Source: Streptomyces xanthophaeus
Lineage (GTDB): Bacteria > Actinomycetota > Actinomycetes > Streptomycetales > Streptomycetaceae
DNA length: 64,000 bases
Assembly: GCF_030440515.1 (NCBI RefSeq)
Contig: NZ_CP076543.1
Span: 7,975,001 to 8,039,000 of the forward strand
Direction of reading: 5' to 3'
Shown here one piece after another: positions 1-8,374 of the stretch; the first letter of the stretch is position 1; the number at the start of each line of letters is the position of its first letter. A program made the translations under genes and the position numbers. A model generated the notes under the pieces. That model was not told the DNA's origin. It ran no database searches and worked only from the letters and a program-made list of their open reading frames with translations.

Positions 1-425
1 TTCTCGCGCTGAACGAGATCTACCTGGGCTCGCCCGGTCACCAGACGGCCCGCTACCGGCTGGGCTCCGGCAGCGACCAGGGCCCGGGCGAGGCCCAGGC
101 GTCCTCCGGGGTGCTGGTGGGCACCGGCACGGGCGCCACCGGCTGGCTGCGTTCCCTGTGGCTGGAGCGCGGCAGCCATGCGGGGCTGCCCGCACCCGGC
201 GACCGGCGGCTCCTGTGGTTCGTGCGTGAGGCCTGGCCCTCTCCCGCGACCGGAACGACGAAGGTCGCCGGTGAGCTGGTGCGGGGACAGGAGCTGCGCC
301 TGACCGTGGAGTCGGACCGGATCGTGGTCTTCGGCGACGGAATGGAGAGCGACGCCCTGGAGCTGACCTGGGGTCAGAGCGTACGGCTGGGCATCGCGGA
401 AACGTCGCTGCGCCTGGTGACGTGA
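1..425 (+). CDS. NAD kinase-like protein, C-terminal part (5' end outside window)
   Basis: An open frame runs in from the left edge (first full codon at base 3) to a TGA at 423-425, giving about 140 visible residues. It contains LNEIYLGSPGHQTARY and then SSGVLVGTGTGATGW, which resemble the C-terminal lobe of the ATP-NAD kinase fold, where a Gly/Thr-rich loop binds the nucleotide. The end (GQSVRLGIAETSLRLVT) looks like the usual last beta strands. The substrate cannot be deduced from this part; actinomycete relatives of unknown substrate exist beside true NAD kinase. The fold is a moderate call, the reaction is inference. Confidence 0.55.
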   Translation, partial: LALNEIYLGSPGHQTARYRLGSGSDQGPGEAQASSGVLVGTGTGATGWLRSLWLERGSHAGLPAPGDRRLLWFVREAWPSPATGTTKVAGELVRGQELRLTVESDRIVVFGDGMESDALELTWGQSVRLGIAETSLRLVT

Positions 426-1090
426 GCGCCCGGGCCGCGAACGCCGGGAAGGCTCTCGCCCCTGACCGGACAGGAAGGAGAGGGGCAGGGCCGACGCCTG
501 GGATGTGCACAGCCGGGTGCGCCTCCCCGCCCCGGGGCGATCGCCGAGCGGCTCGCCGTCAGCAACGGGTTGGAGCATGTAGGGAGCTGCGATCGGGCAT
601 CCTGTGACCGCTTCGCACGCTGCGGATGTTGCCCACCGGGAAAGCCCCCGAGTTCGCGTGCTGAGGCGCAGGCCCCACCGGCCTCCTCGACCCGCTGAAT
701 CACCGAGGCGTCCGGCGGTGGGTGGAGCTCGGCCGGCCGGGCGTCGACAGGTACGGCCTGACCATGGCATCGGGAGGCGCGGCGCGGTGCCGCGCCGGGA
801 ACCACGGCGACGGCGGGCCCGTACAGCCAGGCCGACGGCTACGCCCACGGCGAGGCCGCCCGCAAGCTCCGCGATCGAGCCGGTGATCACACCGCTCGGC
901 AGCTCGGCAGCTCGGCGCGTTCTCGTCCTCTCCGCCGGTTGCCCGAAGCCCACGTGCCCCGAGGGTGCGGTCGACGGGACATCGCGCGGGGCGGTGGCCG
1001 TGCGGCGTACGCCCGACGGCGGGAGACTGGTGTTCTCGGCAGCTTGGAGCAGCGGCTCCGGCCGCCCCCGGCCAGACGGCGGGAGGACCC
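426..1090. other. 665-base stretch without a convincing gene
   Basis: Open frames here exist on both strands but read as Arg/Pro/Gly-rich shadow sequence, with no ribosome site and no recognisable domain. One short minus-strand stretch near 830-900 reads as a hydrophobic segment (GGLAVGVAVGLAV) followed by arginines, like a membrane helix remnant. A short direct repeat (cagctcgg twice, near 900) is also present. It may be a decayed gene or intergenic DNA; I cannot tell which. Confidence 0.4.
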
Positions 1091-2146
1091 ATGACGGCGC
1101 TCGGCGACCTGGTCGAGATCGACGACAGGACCGTGCTGGTCCTCGGCCGGGAACTGGATCTCGCGCACGGTCAGGCGGACGTCGCCAACGCCCTGGTGCA
1201 CCGGGCCGGCGACACCCTGGTGCTCGTCGACACCGGCGTCACCCCGGCCTTCCGAGCGGCGTTGCGGGCGGCGGCCGACAGCGTCGGACCCTGGTCCCGG
1301 GCGCTGCTGCTGACCACGCACGGTCATCCCGACCACGTCGGCAACAACGACCTGGCCGACGAGCTGGGCGTGCCCGTCGAGCACGGTGTTCCCGCCCCTG
1401 ACCTGGACCAGATGCGGGACCCGGAGTCCTACTGGGTGCGGTCCTTCGAGCGCATCGCCTGGGCGGCGCCGCTACCGGCGCCCGAACTGGCAGCCAAGGT
1501 GATGTCGCTCTTCACACCGATGCGGCCCTTCTCCGTGGCGACCCGGACCTACGAGGAGCGGCCGCCGGAGCCGATCCGGATCGGCTCGCTGCGGTTCTCC
1601 GGCTGGACCTTCGCCGACGGCGCGGTCCGGGTGCTGCGCAGCCAGGGCCACTGCGCCGGGCACGTGATCGTGCACCTGAGGGACTGCGGCGTCCTCCACC
1701 TCTCCGACGAGGGCAACGGCCCCTGCGGTGCGATGGTCGACGCCGACCAGCTCAAGATCCAGACCGTGCTCGGCGCCGTCGCCGGCCTCTTCGAGCAGGA
1801 GGAAGCCGCGATCCTCACCGACGGGCACACCTTCGCCGTGCGCCGTGGCCCCGAGGCGGTGCTCCAACTGGACGGGCTGCTGGCGCAGGCCACCGCCCTG
1901 CAGGAGGCGGCACTCGGGCTCACCGGCGGGAGCGAGCGGATCCGCCCGAGCGCGTTCACCACCCGCTTCGCACAGGTCATCGCCGAGCTCGGTTCGGGCG
2001 GCGCGAACCCGAACGAGATGTTCACCGCCATGATGGCGCTCAACCAGCTCCGTGAGCTGGGCCTTCGCCCGGAGCCGGCCGGCGACGCGGACGCCGACGC
2101 ACCCTGGTCCCGGCCCGCACTCCGAAACCCGACGCAGCCCCGGTAA
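1091..2146 (+). CDS. MBL-fold metallo-hydrolase, 351 aa
   Basis: A metallo-beta-lactamase-fold hydrolase. The ligand motif THGHPDH spans residues 76-82 (H77, H79, D81, H82). A second His cluster (SQGHCAGH) and LHLSDEGNG supply the expected downstream ligands. The ATG at 1091 is preceded by GGGAGGA at 1081-1087; the frame is open further upstream but codes nothing family-like there. The C-terminal third (after HTFAVRRG) is helical, as in MBL enzymes with an added alpha-helical domain. The substrate is unknown; glyoxalase-II-like thioester or lactone hydrolysis are family possibilities. It stands alone between the empty stretch and the operator at 2162. Confidence 0.85.
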   Translation: MTALGDLVEIDDRTVLVLGRELDLAHGQADVANALVHRAGDTLVLVDTGVTPAFRAALRAAADSVGPWSRALLLTTHGHPDHVGNNDLADELGVPVEHGVPAPDLDQMRDPESYWVRSFERIAWAAPLPAPELAAKVMSLFTPMRPFSVATRTYEERPPEPIRIGSLRFSGWTFADGAVRVLRSQGHCAGHVIVHLRDCGVLHLSDEGNGPCGAMVDADQLKIQTVLGAVAGLFEQEEAAILTDGHTFAVRRGPEAVLQLDGLLAQATALQEAALGLTGGSERIRPSAFTTRFAQVIAELGSGGANPNEMFTAMMALNQLRELGLRPEPAGDADADAPWSRPALRNPTQPR

Positions 2147-2161
2147 CGGCAGTGCGCGGGT

Positions 2162-2206
2162 GTCAAGGAACTCTTGACAATCAGGCCGCGTCAAGGTTTC
2201 CTTGAC
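2162..2206. promoter_or_regulatory. Double palindromic operator GTCAAG-N5-CTTGAC
   Basis: Two 17-bp inverted repeats, 2162-2178 and 2190-2206, share the arms GTCAAG and CTTGAC with centres 28 bp apart. The second ends two bases before the ATG at 2209. Spacing of nearly three helical turns would put two dimers on the same face. The likely binder is the HTH protein encoded at 2496-3101 (inference from position). Confidence 0.65.
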
Positions 2207-2208
2207 GC

Positions 2209-2499
2209 ATGTTGATCTTGAATTCGAAGGTCCGGCGCAGGGACTCCATCCCTGCCACCGCATCCACCACATCCATGGCTGCCATGCTGCCGCTCGCCGT
2301 GAGTCTGCCGGCCGTGACGGTGATGTTCGGCGACCGGCTCGGCACCTTTGTCACCGTCGCCCTGATCGTCGTGGGCCTCGCACTCATCGCCGGCACGGCC
2401 GGCCTGGCCGCCCGGTCGGCAGCCCACTCCGCCGAACAGGCGCGCCGCGACGAGGCGGTCCTCGACGCCCTCGAACCCCTTGCCGGACTGCGCCGATGA
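2209..2499 (+). CDS. Small membrane protein upstream of HTH regulator
   Basis: A predicted 96-residue protein with two hydrophobic segments (MLPLAVSLPAVTVMF and LGTFVTVALIVVGLALIAG) followed by a charged tail (EQARRDEAVLDALEPL). The first in-frame ATG is at 2209, directly after the operator with no room for a ribosome site, so translation would be leaderless or begin later (ATG at 2275 or 2284). Its stop overlaps the next start as ATGA (2496-2499), which argues that both are real and translationally coupled. The function is unknown; possibly a membrane sensor or anchor for the DNA-binding partner. Confidence 0.6.
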   Translation: MLILNSKVRRRDSIPATASTTSMAAMLPLAVSLPAVTVMFGDRLGTFVTVALIVVGLALIAGTAGLAARSAAHSAEQARRDEAVLDALEPLAGLRR

Positions 2500-3101
2500 G
2501 TGACGAACCACTGCTCCACCCGGTGGAGATGGACCGGATCCGGGAAGGGATCGCCGCAGCCGTCCTCGGCGCCCCCGAAGGGCTTGCCGAGTCGCTCGAA
2601 CACGACGCCCACGGCTACCTGCGCCTGGTGGACGCCTCGCGCGTCGGCGCCGAGGAGGCGAGCCGGCTGCTGCGCGAGGCCGTCCAGGGCGCCAGGGCCG
2701 CCGGCCACAGCTGGGACACGGTGGGCCGGGTCCTCGGGGTGAGCCGTCAAGCCGCCCAGCAGCGCTTCTCGGGCAAGGCCGCGGGCGCGGCCCCTTCGGC
2801 ACCGTCCACCGGGGCGCCGAACGCCCCCAAACGCCGCACACTCAGCGGGCTGACCGCGTTCAACGAGATGGCGGCCCTGGAGGAAGCCGGCCGTGACGGC
2901 TGGCACATGGTCGGCTACGGCCCCTTCTTCCATGAGGTGGAAGCGTCCGGCCACCCCTGGGAACACTGCCGGGTCACGCTCCCCTCCCTCGCCCGGCACC
3001 GGCGGCTGGAATCAGAAGGATGGATCCCGGTCGGCGCGGGATGGTTCCCGTGGCGGTACTACAAGCGGCCCGTCGCCCCCGGCACCGAAGCCGCTACCTG
3101 A
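2496..3101 (+). CDS. HTH DNA-binding protein with C-terminal domain, 201 aa
   Basis: Residues 70-91 (GHSWDTVGRVLGVSRQAAQQRF) form a helix-turn-helix of the sigma-70 region 4/Clp-repeat-associated type common in Streptomyces. The N-terminal 60 residues are helical. Residues 105-201 hold an unrecognised domain rich in Trp and His (GWHMVGYGPFF, HPWEHCRV, GWFPWRYYKR). It starts inside the stop of the upstream membrane-protein gene (ATGA), so the two are made together. It is the best candidate to bind the pair of GTCAAG palindromes at 2162-2206 and so to autoregulate the operon (inference). Confidence 0.75.
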   Translation: MSDEPLLHPVEMDRIREGIAAAVLGAPEGLAESLEHDAHGYLRLVDASRVGAEEASRLLREAVQGARAAGHSWDTVGRVLGVSRQAAQQRFSGKAAGAAPSAPSTGAPNAPKRRTLSGLTAFNEMAALEEAGRDGWHMVGYGPFFHEVEASGHPWEHCRVTLPSLARHRRLESEGWIPVGAGWFPWRYYKRPVAPGTEAAT

Positions 3102-3298
3102 GGGGTGTCTTGCCGATCAGGCCCGGCCGTGGGGACGGCCTCTCGAAACCGTCCCCGTTGCGACGGCCGGCCGGCGCTGCCGTAAGCTCCCCGCGGTGAT
3201 CAACCCCGTATGCGGACGGTTGAACCACGACCGGGAAGGGCACGGCGCCCCGATACGCCCGGAGACGAACGAGAGCCGGGATCGAGGGTGCCAGGACC

Positions 3299-4183
3299 AT
3301 GAGGGACGCACGCGGCAGATGGGGAGCCGCAAGCGCGGTCGCTCTCGTCCTGTCGGGGACCACGGGCTGTGGCGCGGCCATGACGGCCGGACATGACGGC
3401 CCGCCGCCCGCCGACATACGCACCGTGGTGCACGACGATGCCGGCGCCGGGAGCGAACGCATCGCGGCCGAGGACCATTGGGTCGGTGGCGGCATGGCGG
3501 CCGTGGCCCGCACGGACGCCAAGGATGATCTGGTCCAGCCCGCCTGGACCGGCGGGGGCTCGATCGCCCGTACGGTCGGCCGGCTGTACGCCTCGGGCGC
3601 GGACGGCGGCTCCGGTGCCTGCACCGCGACCGTCGTCGGCATCCGCACCGTGATCACCGCGGCGCACTGTGTCAGGACAACGGTCGAAGGGGCTCCGGCG
3701 CGCGCGGCCACCTGGGACCGGGGCCTCTACTTCGTCCCGGGCTATCAGGAGGGGGCGGGGCCTCACGGTGGCTTCACCGTGCGCCGGGTGAGGATGGCCG
3801 AGGACTGGCAGAAGGACGGCCAGGACGTGGCGGTGCTGGAAATGAACCCCGGCCCCGACGGGCGGAACATCTCCGAGGTGACCGGCGCCCAACCCATCTC
3901 GTTCACCGCGCGACCGAGCGTGCCGACGCACTTCTTCGGCTACCCGTACACCGACCGCATGCTGCACTGTTCGGGCGTCACCGCATGGGCGGCCGGCACG
4001 ACCCTGCTGCGTGTCCCCTGCGTGATGGGGAGGGGTTCGAGTGGCGGCCCCTACGTCTCGGGCGATGTCGCGGGGGAGGGCGTCGTCGTCGCGGTGAACA
4101 TCAGCAGTGACGGGGACGCGAGCTACGGCACGGCACTCGGCGCCTTCGCGCAGAGCCTCTACCAGCAGTCCGAGCACGGCTGA
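3299..4183 (+). CDS. Secreted trypsin-like serine protease (putative lipoprotein), 294 aa
   Basis: A chymotrypsin-fold protease. The catalytic triad is visible: H123 in TAAHC, D176 in QDVAVLEM and S248 in GRGSSGGPYV. Cysteines near the triad (C108/C124, C224/C241) can form the usual disulfides. The N-terminus has a hydrophobic signal ending in TTGC (C24), a weak lipobox, so it may be a lipoprotein or simply secreted. A Gly/Ala/Asp-rich stretch (residues 30-85) may be a propeptide. The start is the first ATG after a 197-base gap. No partner gene is adjacent. It resembles the V8/glutamyl-endopeptidase-like trypsin family of actinomycetes. Confidence 0.85.
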   Translation: MRDARGRWGAASAVALVLSGTTGCGAAMTAGHDGPPPADIRTVVHDDAGAGSERIAAEDHWVGGGMAAVARTDAKDDLVQPAWTGGGSIARTVGRLYASGADGGSGACTATVVGIRTVITAAHCVRTTVEGAPARAATWDRGLYFVPGYQEGAGPHGGFTVRRVRMAEDWQKDGQDVAVLEMNPGPDGRNISEVTGAQPISFTARPSVPTHFFGYPYTDRMLHCSGVTAWAAGTTLLRVPCVMGRGSSGGPYVSGDVAGEGVVVAVNISSDGDASYGTALGAFAQSLYQQSEHG

Positions 4184-4276
4184 CGAAGCCGTGGGCAACG
4201 GTCGGGGCCGGCGGGACCGGGCGTCGCCGACACAGGCGAGGCCACCTGCTGGTGTGGAAGCCTCCGGCGGCCTGGT

Positions 4277-4717
4277 TCAGCGCAGTTGCTCGGCCAGTCC
4301 GACGATGATGCCCTCCGGGCCGCGGACGTAGCAGAGCAGATAGCTGTCCTCGAACCGCGCGATCTCGCCGACGAGTTCGGCGCCGTGAGGGCGCAGGCGG
4401 GCAACGGTGTCCTCGATGTCGTCGACGGCGAACATGACTCGGTGCGTGCCCAGAATGTTGTGCGGCCGGTTGCGCGGCCCGGCGCTCATCGCCTTGGGGC
4501 TGCGGTACCTCGCCAGCTCGAGCCGGCTGTGACCGTCCGGGGTCCGGACCATCGCGATGTCACAGTGGACGCCGGCGAGTCCGGTGCACTGGTCGGCGAC
4601 GGGGCCCTCGACCTCCGCCCTGCCCTCCAGCTCCATACCGAGTTCCACGAAGAATGCGACGGCGGCGTCCAAGTCCTCGACGACGATGCCCACGTTGTCC
4701 ATCCGCTGAATCGCCAC
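4277..4717 (-). CDS. VOC (glyoxalase/bleomycin-resistance fold) protein, 146 aa
   Basis: A vicinal-oxygen-chelate protein with two beta-alpha-beta-beta-beta modules, starting RMDNVGIVVEDLDAAVAFF and ending DPEG-like as RGPEGIIVGLAEQL. The frame is open far upstream, but the GTG at 4717 has a good ribosome site (AAGGAG eight bases before it), whereas the upstream part is low-complexity Gly/Arg. Family members are metal enzymes such as glyoxalases, dioxygenases or drug-binding proteins; the substrate cannot be read. It is convergent with the protease gene. Confidence 0.85.
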   Translation of the reverse strand: MAIQRMDNVGIVVEDLDAAVAFFVELGMELEGRAEVEGPVADQCTGLAGVHCDIAMVRTPDGHSRLELARYRSPKAMSAGPRNRPHNILGTHRVMFAVDDIEDTVARLRPHGAELVGEIARFEDSYLLCYVRGPEGIIVGLAEQLR

Positions 4718-4833
4718 GCCGGTAACTCCTTCTTCCTCGTACGGCCGGTGGTGGCCGCTGGTATCCCTGGGACGGAGCCGGTGGCGCGTTCTCGACATCC
4801 TCGGACCGCAGAACCCAGGAAGAAGGTCAGCCG

Positions 4834-4872
4834 CCGCCCGCCGCCCGCCGCCCGCCGCCCGCCGCCCGCCGC
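4834..4872. repeat. Tandem 7-bp repeat (CCGCCCG)n
   Basis: Five perfect copies of CCGCCCG run from 4834 to 4868, flanked by partial copies. They lie between the VOC gene start and the end of the MFS gene, in non-coding DNA upstream of the VOC gene. A simple repeat of this kind can vary in length by slippage. Confidence 0.8.
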
Positions 4873-4949
4873 CGCCCGCGTCCCTGCTCTCTCCATGCTT
4901 CCCCGACGATGCGTACCGTGCGTGCTCGCGCAGGGCGCCTCCCCGGCAT

Positions 4950-6518
4950 TCACGGTCCCGGGTCACCCTTTCGGCGGGTGGAGTCCCCTGCGAGCCGGGT
5001 GCCGCGCCGACCCCGGAGGGACCGCGCGGCGGCGACGATCGACGTCCCGTCCGTCCCCCGACGGAGGGGACTCGCTTCTCGGACCGTGCCGACCTCCGCG
5101 GCCTCTGCGACGTCGGCCGCTTTCGTGGCGGCCGGTCGCGGCTTGCGGACGAGCGGGACCGTCGCGCACGCGGCGAGCAGGGACGCCACGGCGACCGCGT
5201 ACCAGGCGTGCCGGAACGCGGCGACAGCGTGTCCGGGGGCCGGGGCGCCGAGGATGCCGACCAGGATCGCGACGCCGAGGACCGCGCCGATCTGGCGGCC
5301 CATCGAGGTGATGGCCGAGCCGGTGGCGAAGCGGGCCGGTGGCAGGGCGGCCGCCGACGCCCCGGTCAGGACCGGGAGGGTCATGCCCACGCCGAGGCCG
5401 GTGAGCATCATGCCGGGGAGGAGCGAGGCTGCGTAGGCCGAGCCCGTGTCGAGCGTCGCGGCCCACCACAGGATGCCGGCCGCGAACAGGACCGTTCCCG
5501 CCAGAGCGATGCGGCCCGCACCGAATCTGGCGACGGCGGGTCCGATCCGCAGCGCGACCGGCGGCACCAGCAAGGGTCCCGGCGCGATGGCGAGGCCGGT
5601 GCGCAGGGCCGAGTAGCCCCACACGCCCTGGCACCACAGCACCGCGCCGAGCAGCATTCCGGCGAACGCGACGGTGAACAGCGTCAGGGCGGCCGCGGCG
5701 GACGCGAACGCCGGAACCCGGAGCAGCGGCAGCTCGACGATCGGCACGGGGTGACGGGCCGAGCGCAGGACGAACCAGACACCGAGCAGCACCGCGGCAG
5801 CCAGGCCGCCGAGGGTGCCCGTGCTCGTCCAACCCCGGTCAGGGGCCTTGACCAGGCCGAGCGCGAGCGTTGCGATCGATCCGGTGAGAAGGGCGGCGCC
5901 GAACAGGTCGGGCAGCGGACTCTTCTCCGTACCGGCGCGTCCGGGCGACGGCAGCACCTTGACACCGAGCGCGAACGCCGCGATCCCCACCGGCACGTTG
6001 ACGATGAACGCCCAGTGCCATCCGGCCTCGGCCAGCAGTCCGCCGGCCACGGGCCCGAGTCCGGCGGCGATCCCTCCGATCGAGGCCCAGGCCCGTACCG
6101 CCCCGGCGCGCTTCTCGGGTGCCGTCGTGTCGAGCAGCAGCGCGAGCGACGTCGGTATCAGCAGCGCAGCGCCGGCGGCCTGTACGAGCCGCGCCGCGAC
6201 CAGCGTTCCGACGCCGGGAGCGAGTGCGCAGCCGGCCGAGGCGAGGGTGAACACCGCCAAGCCGGTCAGGAAGACCGGCTTGTGGCCGGAGCGGTCGGCG
6301 ACGCGGCCGGCGACCACGAGGAGTGCGGCGAAGACGATCGCGTAGCCGTTGAGGACCCAGGAGAGGGAGCCGAGGCCGCTGCCGCCGAACGAGCGGCCGA
6401 TCGCGGGGAGGGCCACGTTGACGATGAACAGGTCGAGGTTCGACATGAAGACCGCGGCCGCGACCGTCGCGAACACGGCCCGGGACACCCGGAGTGGGTT
6501 TGAAATTCCAACTGTCAT
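4950..6518 (-). CDS. MFS drug-efflux transporter, DHA2 (14-TM) type, 522 aa
   Basis: A multidrug proton antiporter. The N-terminus carries the first helix with LDLFIVNVALPAIG, the DHA2 motif D1, then WVLNGYAIVFAAL, motif A (GRVADRSGHKPVF) and motif C near GIAAGLGPVAGGLL. Hydrophobic segments fit 14 helices; the last ~50 residues form an Arg/Ala/Asp-rich cytoplasmic tail. The ATG at 6518 is preferred; the frame continues to an ATG at 6554 that would overlap a regulatory repeat. It diverges from an HxlR regulator, the usual arrangement for inducible efflux. Confidence 0.88.
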   Translation of the reverse strand: MTVGISNPLRVSRAVFATVAAAVFMSNLDLFIVNVALPAIGRSFGGSGLGSLSWVLNGYAIVFAALLVVAGRVADRSGHKPVFLTGLAVFTLASAGCALAPGVGTLVAARLVQAAGAALLIPTSLALLLDTTAPEKRAGAVRAWASIGGIAAGLGPVAGGLLAEAGWHWAFIVNVPVGIAAFALGVKVLPSPGRAGTEKSPLPDLFGAALLTGSIATLALGLVKAPDRGWTSTGTLGGLAAAVLLGVWFVLRSARHPVPIVELPLLRVPAFASAAAALTLFTVAFAGMLLGAVLWCQGVWGYSALRTGLAIAPGPLLVPPVALRIGPAVARFGAGRIALAGTVLFAAGILWWAATLDTGSAYAASLLPGMMLTGLGVGMTLPVLTGASAAALPPARFATGSAITSMGRQIGAVLGVAILVGILGAPAPGHAVAAFRHAWYAVAVASLLAACATVPLVRKPRPAATKAADVAEAAEVGTVREASPLRRGTDGTSIVAAARSLRGRRGTRLAGDSTRRKGDPGP

Positions 6519-6555
6519 GGACCGGAGGCTAGTCGGGTGGGTTTGAAAACACAAC
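6494..6555. promoter_or_regulatory. Two direct repeats between MFS and HxlR genes
   Basis: GTGGGTTTGAAATTCCAAC (6494-6512) and GTGGGTTTGAAAACACAAC (6537-6555) agree at 16 of 19 positions, 43 bp apart. They straddle the MFS start codon and precede the HxlR GTG at 6578. They are probably the operators of the HxlR protein. Confidence 0.6.
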
Positions 6556-6577
6556 GGACTCGGGAGAGGATGGGGGC

Positions 6578-7105
6578 GTGACCTCGAACAGGAACCCGGG
6601 CGAGAACGCGGTCCCGCACCCCGAAGTGCCCGGTCGGCCGTGCTCCGCGGCCGCCGCGCTGCAACTCGTCGGCGAACGCTGGGCCCTCCTGGCGATCCGC
6701 GAGATCTTCTACGGCAACCGGCGCTTCGACCGGATCATCCGCAACACCGGCGCCCCCCGCGACCGCCTCGCCGCCAGACTGCGCGCACTGGAAGAGGCGG
6801 GCGTGGTCGAGCGCCGCGCCTACAGCGAGCGCCCCGCCCGCTTCGAATACCACCTGACGGAGGCCGGACGCGATCTCGCACCCGTGATGCACGCGCTGCT
6901 GGCCTGGGGTGATCGCTGGGCGGTGGACACTCCGCCGGTCGCCTTCCGGCATCGCGGGGGACCCGGCTCCGGCCACGGCTCCGAGCACGACCTCGATCTG
7001 ACGTCGACGTGCCGGACCTGCGGTGAGGAGGTCGAGTCGGGAAGTCTCACGATCGACGTACGGGCGCCCGGGTGGGATCGGGCCGGGCCGATCGAAGGCT
7101 CCTGA
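6578..7105 (+). CDS. HxlR-family transcriptional regulator, 175 aa
   Basis: A winged-helix regulator. Residues 22-95 give the HxlR pattern: CSAAAALQLVGERWALLAIREIF with an N-terminal cysteine, RFDRIIRNTGAPRDRLAARLRALEEAGVV as recognition helix and EYHLTEAGRDLAPVM as wing and dimer helix. A C-terminal extension has a CxxC pair (CRTCGEEV), possibly metal- or redox-sensitive. The start is GTG at 6578. It diverges from the DHA2 transporter and probably controls it, sensing a drug or quinone-like inducer (inference). Confidence 0.88.
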   Translation: MTSNRNPGENAVPHPEVPGRPCSAAAALQLVGERWALLAIREIFYGNRRFDRIIRNTGAPRDRLAARLRALEEAGVVERRAYSERPARFEYHLTEAGRDLAPVMHALLAWGDRWAVDTPPVAFRHRGGPGSGHGSEHDLDLTSTCRTCGEEVESGSLTIDVRAPGWDRAGPIEGS

Positions 7106-7201
7106 ACTCAGGGTTCTGGCTTCGGCCGGATGGCCTGTACCTGGATGACCGGATCCAAGGGCGGCGGAGTGCACAAGACGCAGGAAGGCGCAGGGGAGGT
7201 C

Positions 7202-7239
7202 TTGAGTCTCCAGTGACTGGAGACAGCAGAGTGGGGGAC
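7202..7239 (+). promoter_or_regulatory. MerR-type autoregulatory promoter with 19-bp palindrome
   Basis: GTCTCCAGTGACTGGAGAC at 7206-7224 is a perfect palindrome with 9-bp arms around one base. It fills a 19-bp spacer between a possible -35 TTGAGT (7202-7207) and -10 CAGAGT (7227-7232), the geometry MerR proteins twist into activity. Transcription would begin at about 7239-7240, on the ATG itself. Confidence 0.65.
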
Positions 7240-8214
7240 ATGGACGTTACGACCCTCTACTCGATCGGGGAGCTCTCCCGACGGACCGGCCTGCCCGTGA
7301 GGACCATCCGGTTCTACTCCGATGCGGGGGTGGTGGCGCCGACCACACGAAGTCCCGCCGGTTATCGGCTCTACGACGTCGACGCACTGCTTCGTCTGGA
7401 ACTCCTGCGCACACTGCGTGAGCTGGGCATGGACCTGGCCACGGTTCGACGGGTGCTGGACCGGGAGCTCTCCGTGGCGGACGTCGCCGCGGCGCACGCC
7501 GACGCTCTGGACGTCCAGATCCGGGTGCTGCACCTGCGCCGGAGCGTCCTGCGAGCCGTGGCCGAAGGCGGGTCCGGCCCCGAGGAGACGAAACGCATGC
7601 ACAGGCTCACGCAGTTGTCCGGCGAGGAACGCCGACGGTTGATCGACGATTTCGTGGAGGGCACCTTCGGCACATCGGATGCCGCCCCGGCCGCGGTGGC
7701 CATGGTTCGTGCTGCCACCCCCGACCTCCCGGACGACCCCTCCAGCGAGCAGGTCGAGGCATGGGCGGAACTCGCCGAGCTGGTCGGCGACGAGGACTTC
7801 CGTGCCCGGATGCGGCGGACGGCCGTGTACCAGGCCACCGGGCGAACGCTCGACATCGAGAGCGAGGCCGGCGAGGAACTGATGGACCTCACCCGTCAGA
7901 AAGTCTCCGAGGCCCAGGAGTCGGGCATCGACCCGCTCGGTGACAGGGGTGCACGCATCGTCGACGACCTCGTGCACCGTTTCGCCGCGGTGTTCGCACG
8001 CACCCCGGACACGGAGTTCCGGGACTGGATGGCCGAGCAGTTCGAAGAGGCACACGACCCCCGGGTGGACCGGTACTGGCGGCTGGTGTGGATCGTCAAC
8101 GGCTGGCAGGTGGTACCGAGCCTGGTGCCGATGTACCCCTGGCTCATCCGCGCCCTGCGAAATGGCCATGAAGTGCACTCACCGACCTGGAAGCTGCCCC
8201 GGTCCCCTGCATGA
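7240..8214 (+). CDS. MerR-family transcriptional regulator with long effector domain, 324 aa
   Basis: Residues 5-75 are a MerR DNA-binding domain (YSIGELSRRTGLPVRTIRFYSDAGVV, then AGYRLYDVDALLRLELLRTLRELG) followed by the coiled dimer helix. The remaining ~200 residues are helical and not recognised; they lack a metal-binding Cys pair, so an organic effector is likelier. Two starts compete: ATG 7240 (leaderless from the promoter above) and GTG 7231, which has GGAGA seven bases before it. No target gene is adjacent, so autoregulation through the 7206-7224 palindrome is the only link visible. Confidence 0.88.
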   Translation: MDVTTLYSIGELSRRTGLPVRTIRFYSDAGVVAPTTRSPAGYRLYDVDALLRLELLRTLRELGMDLATVRRVLDRELSVADVAAAHADALDVQIRVLHLRRSVLRAVAEGGSGPEETKRMHRLTQLSGEERRRLIDDFVEGTFGTSDAAPAAVAMVRAATPDLPDDPSSEQVEAWAELAELVGDEDFRARMRRTAVYQATGRTLDIESEAGEELMDLTRQKVSEAQESGIDPLGDRGARIVDDLVHRFAAVFARTPDTEFRDWMAEQFEEAHDPRVDRYWRLVWIVNGWQVVPSLVPMYPWLIRALRNGHEVHSPTWKLPRSPA

Positions 8215-8374
8215 GCGCCGCAGCCACGCGTACGGTTGCCCGGGCGGCGAGCCGGGTGGCGGTGACGGTTCGACTGCCCACAGAAGTCCGGGACTTGCGA
8301 GCCACATCGCCCGCCGCGGCCGTCGCAGGGCAGGAGCGCATCGGCCCGGTTTCGCCGGCTTGTAGGCTCCTCGA

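Noticed and set aside
4834..4872. CRISPR-like or structural repeat
   Set aside because: The 7-bp CCGCCCG unit has no spacers; it is a simple tandem repeat.
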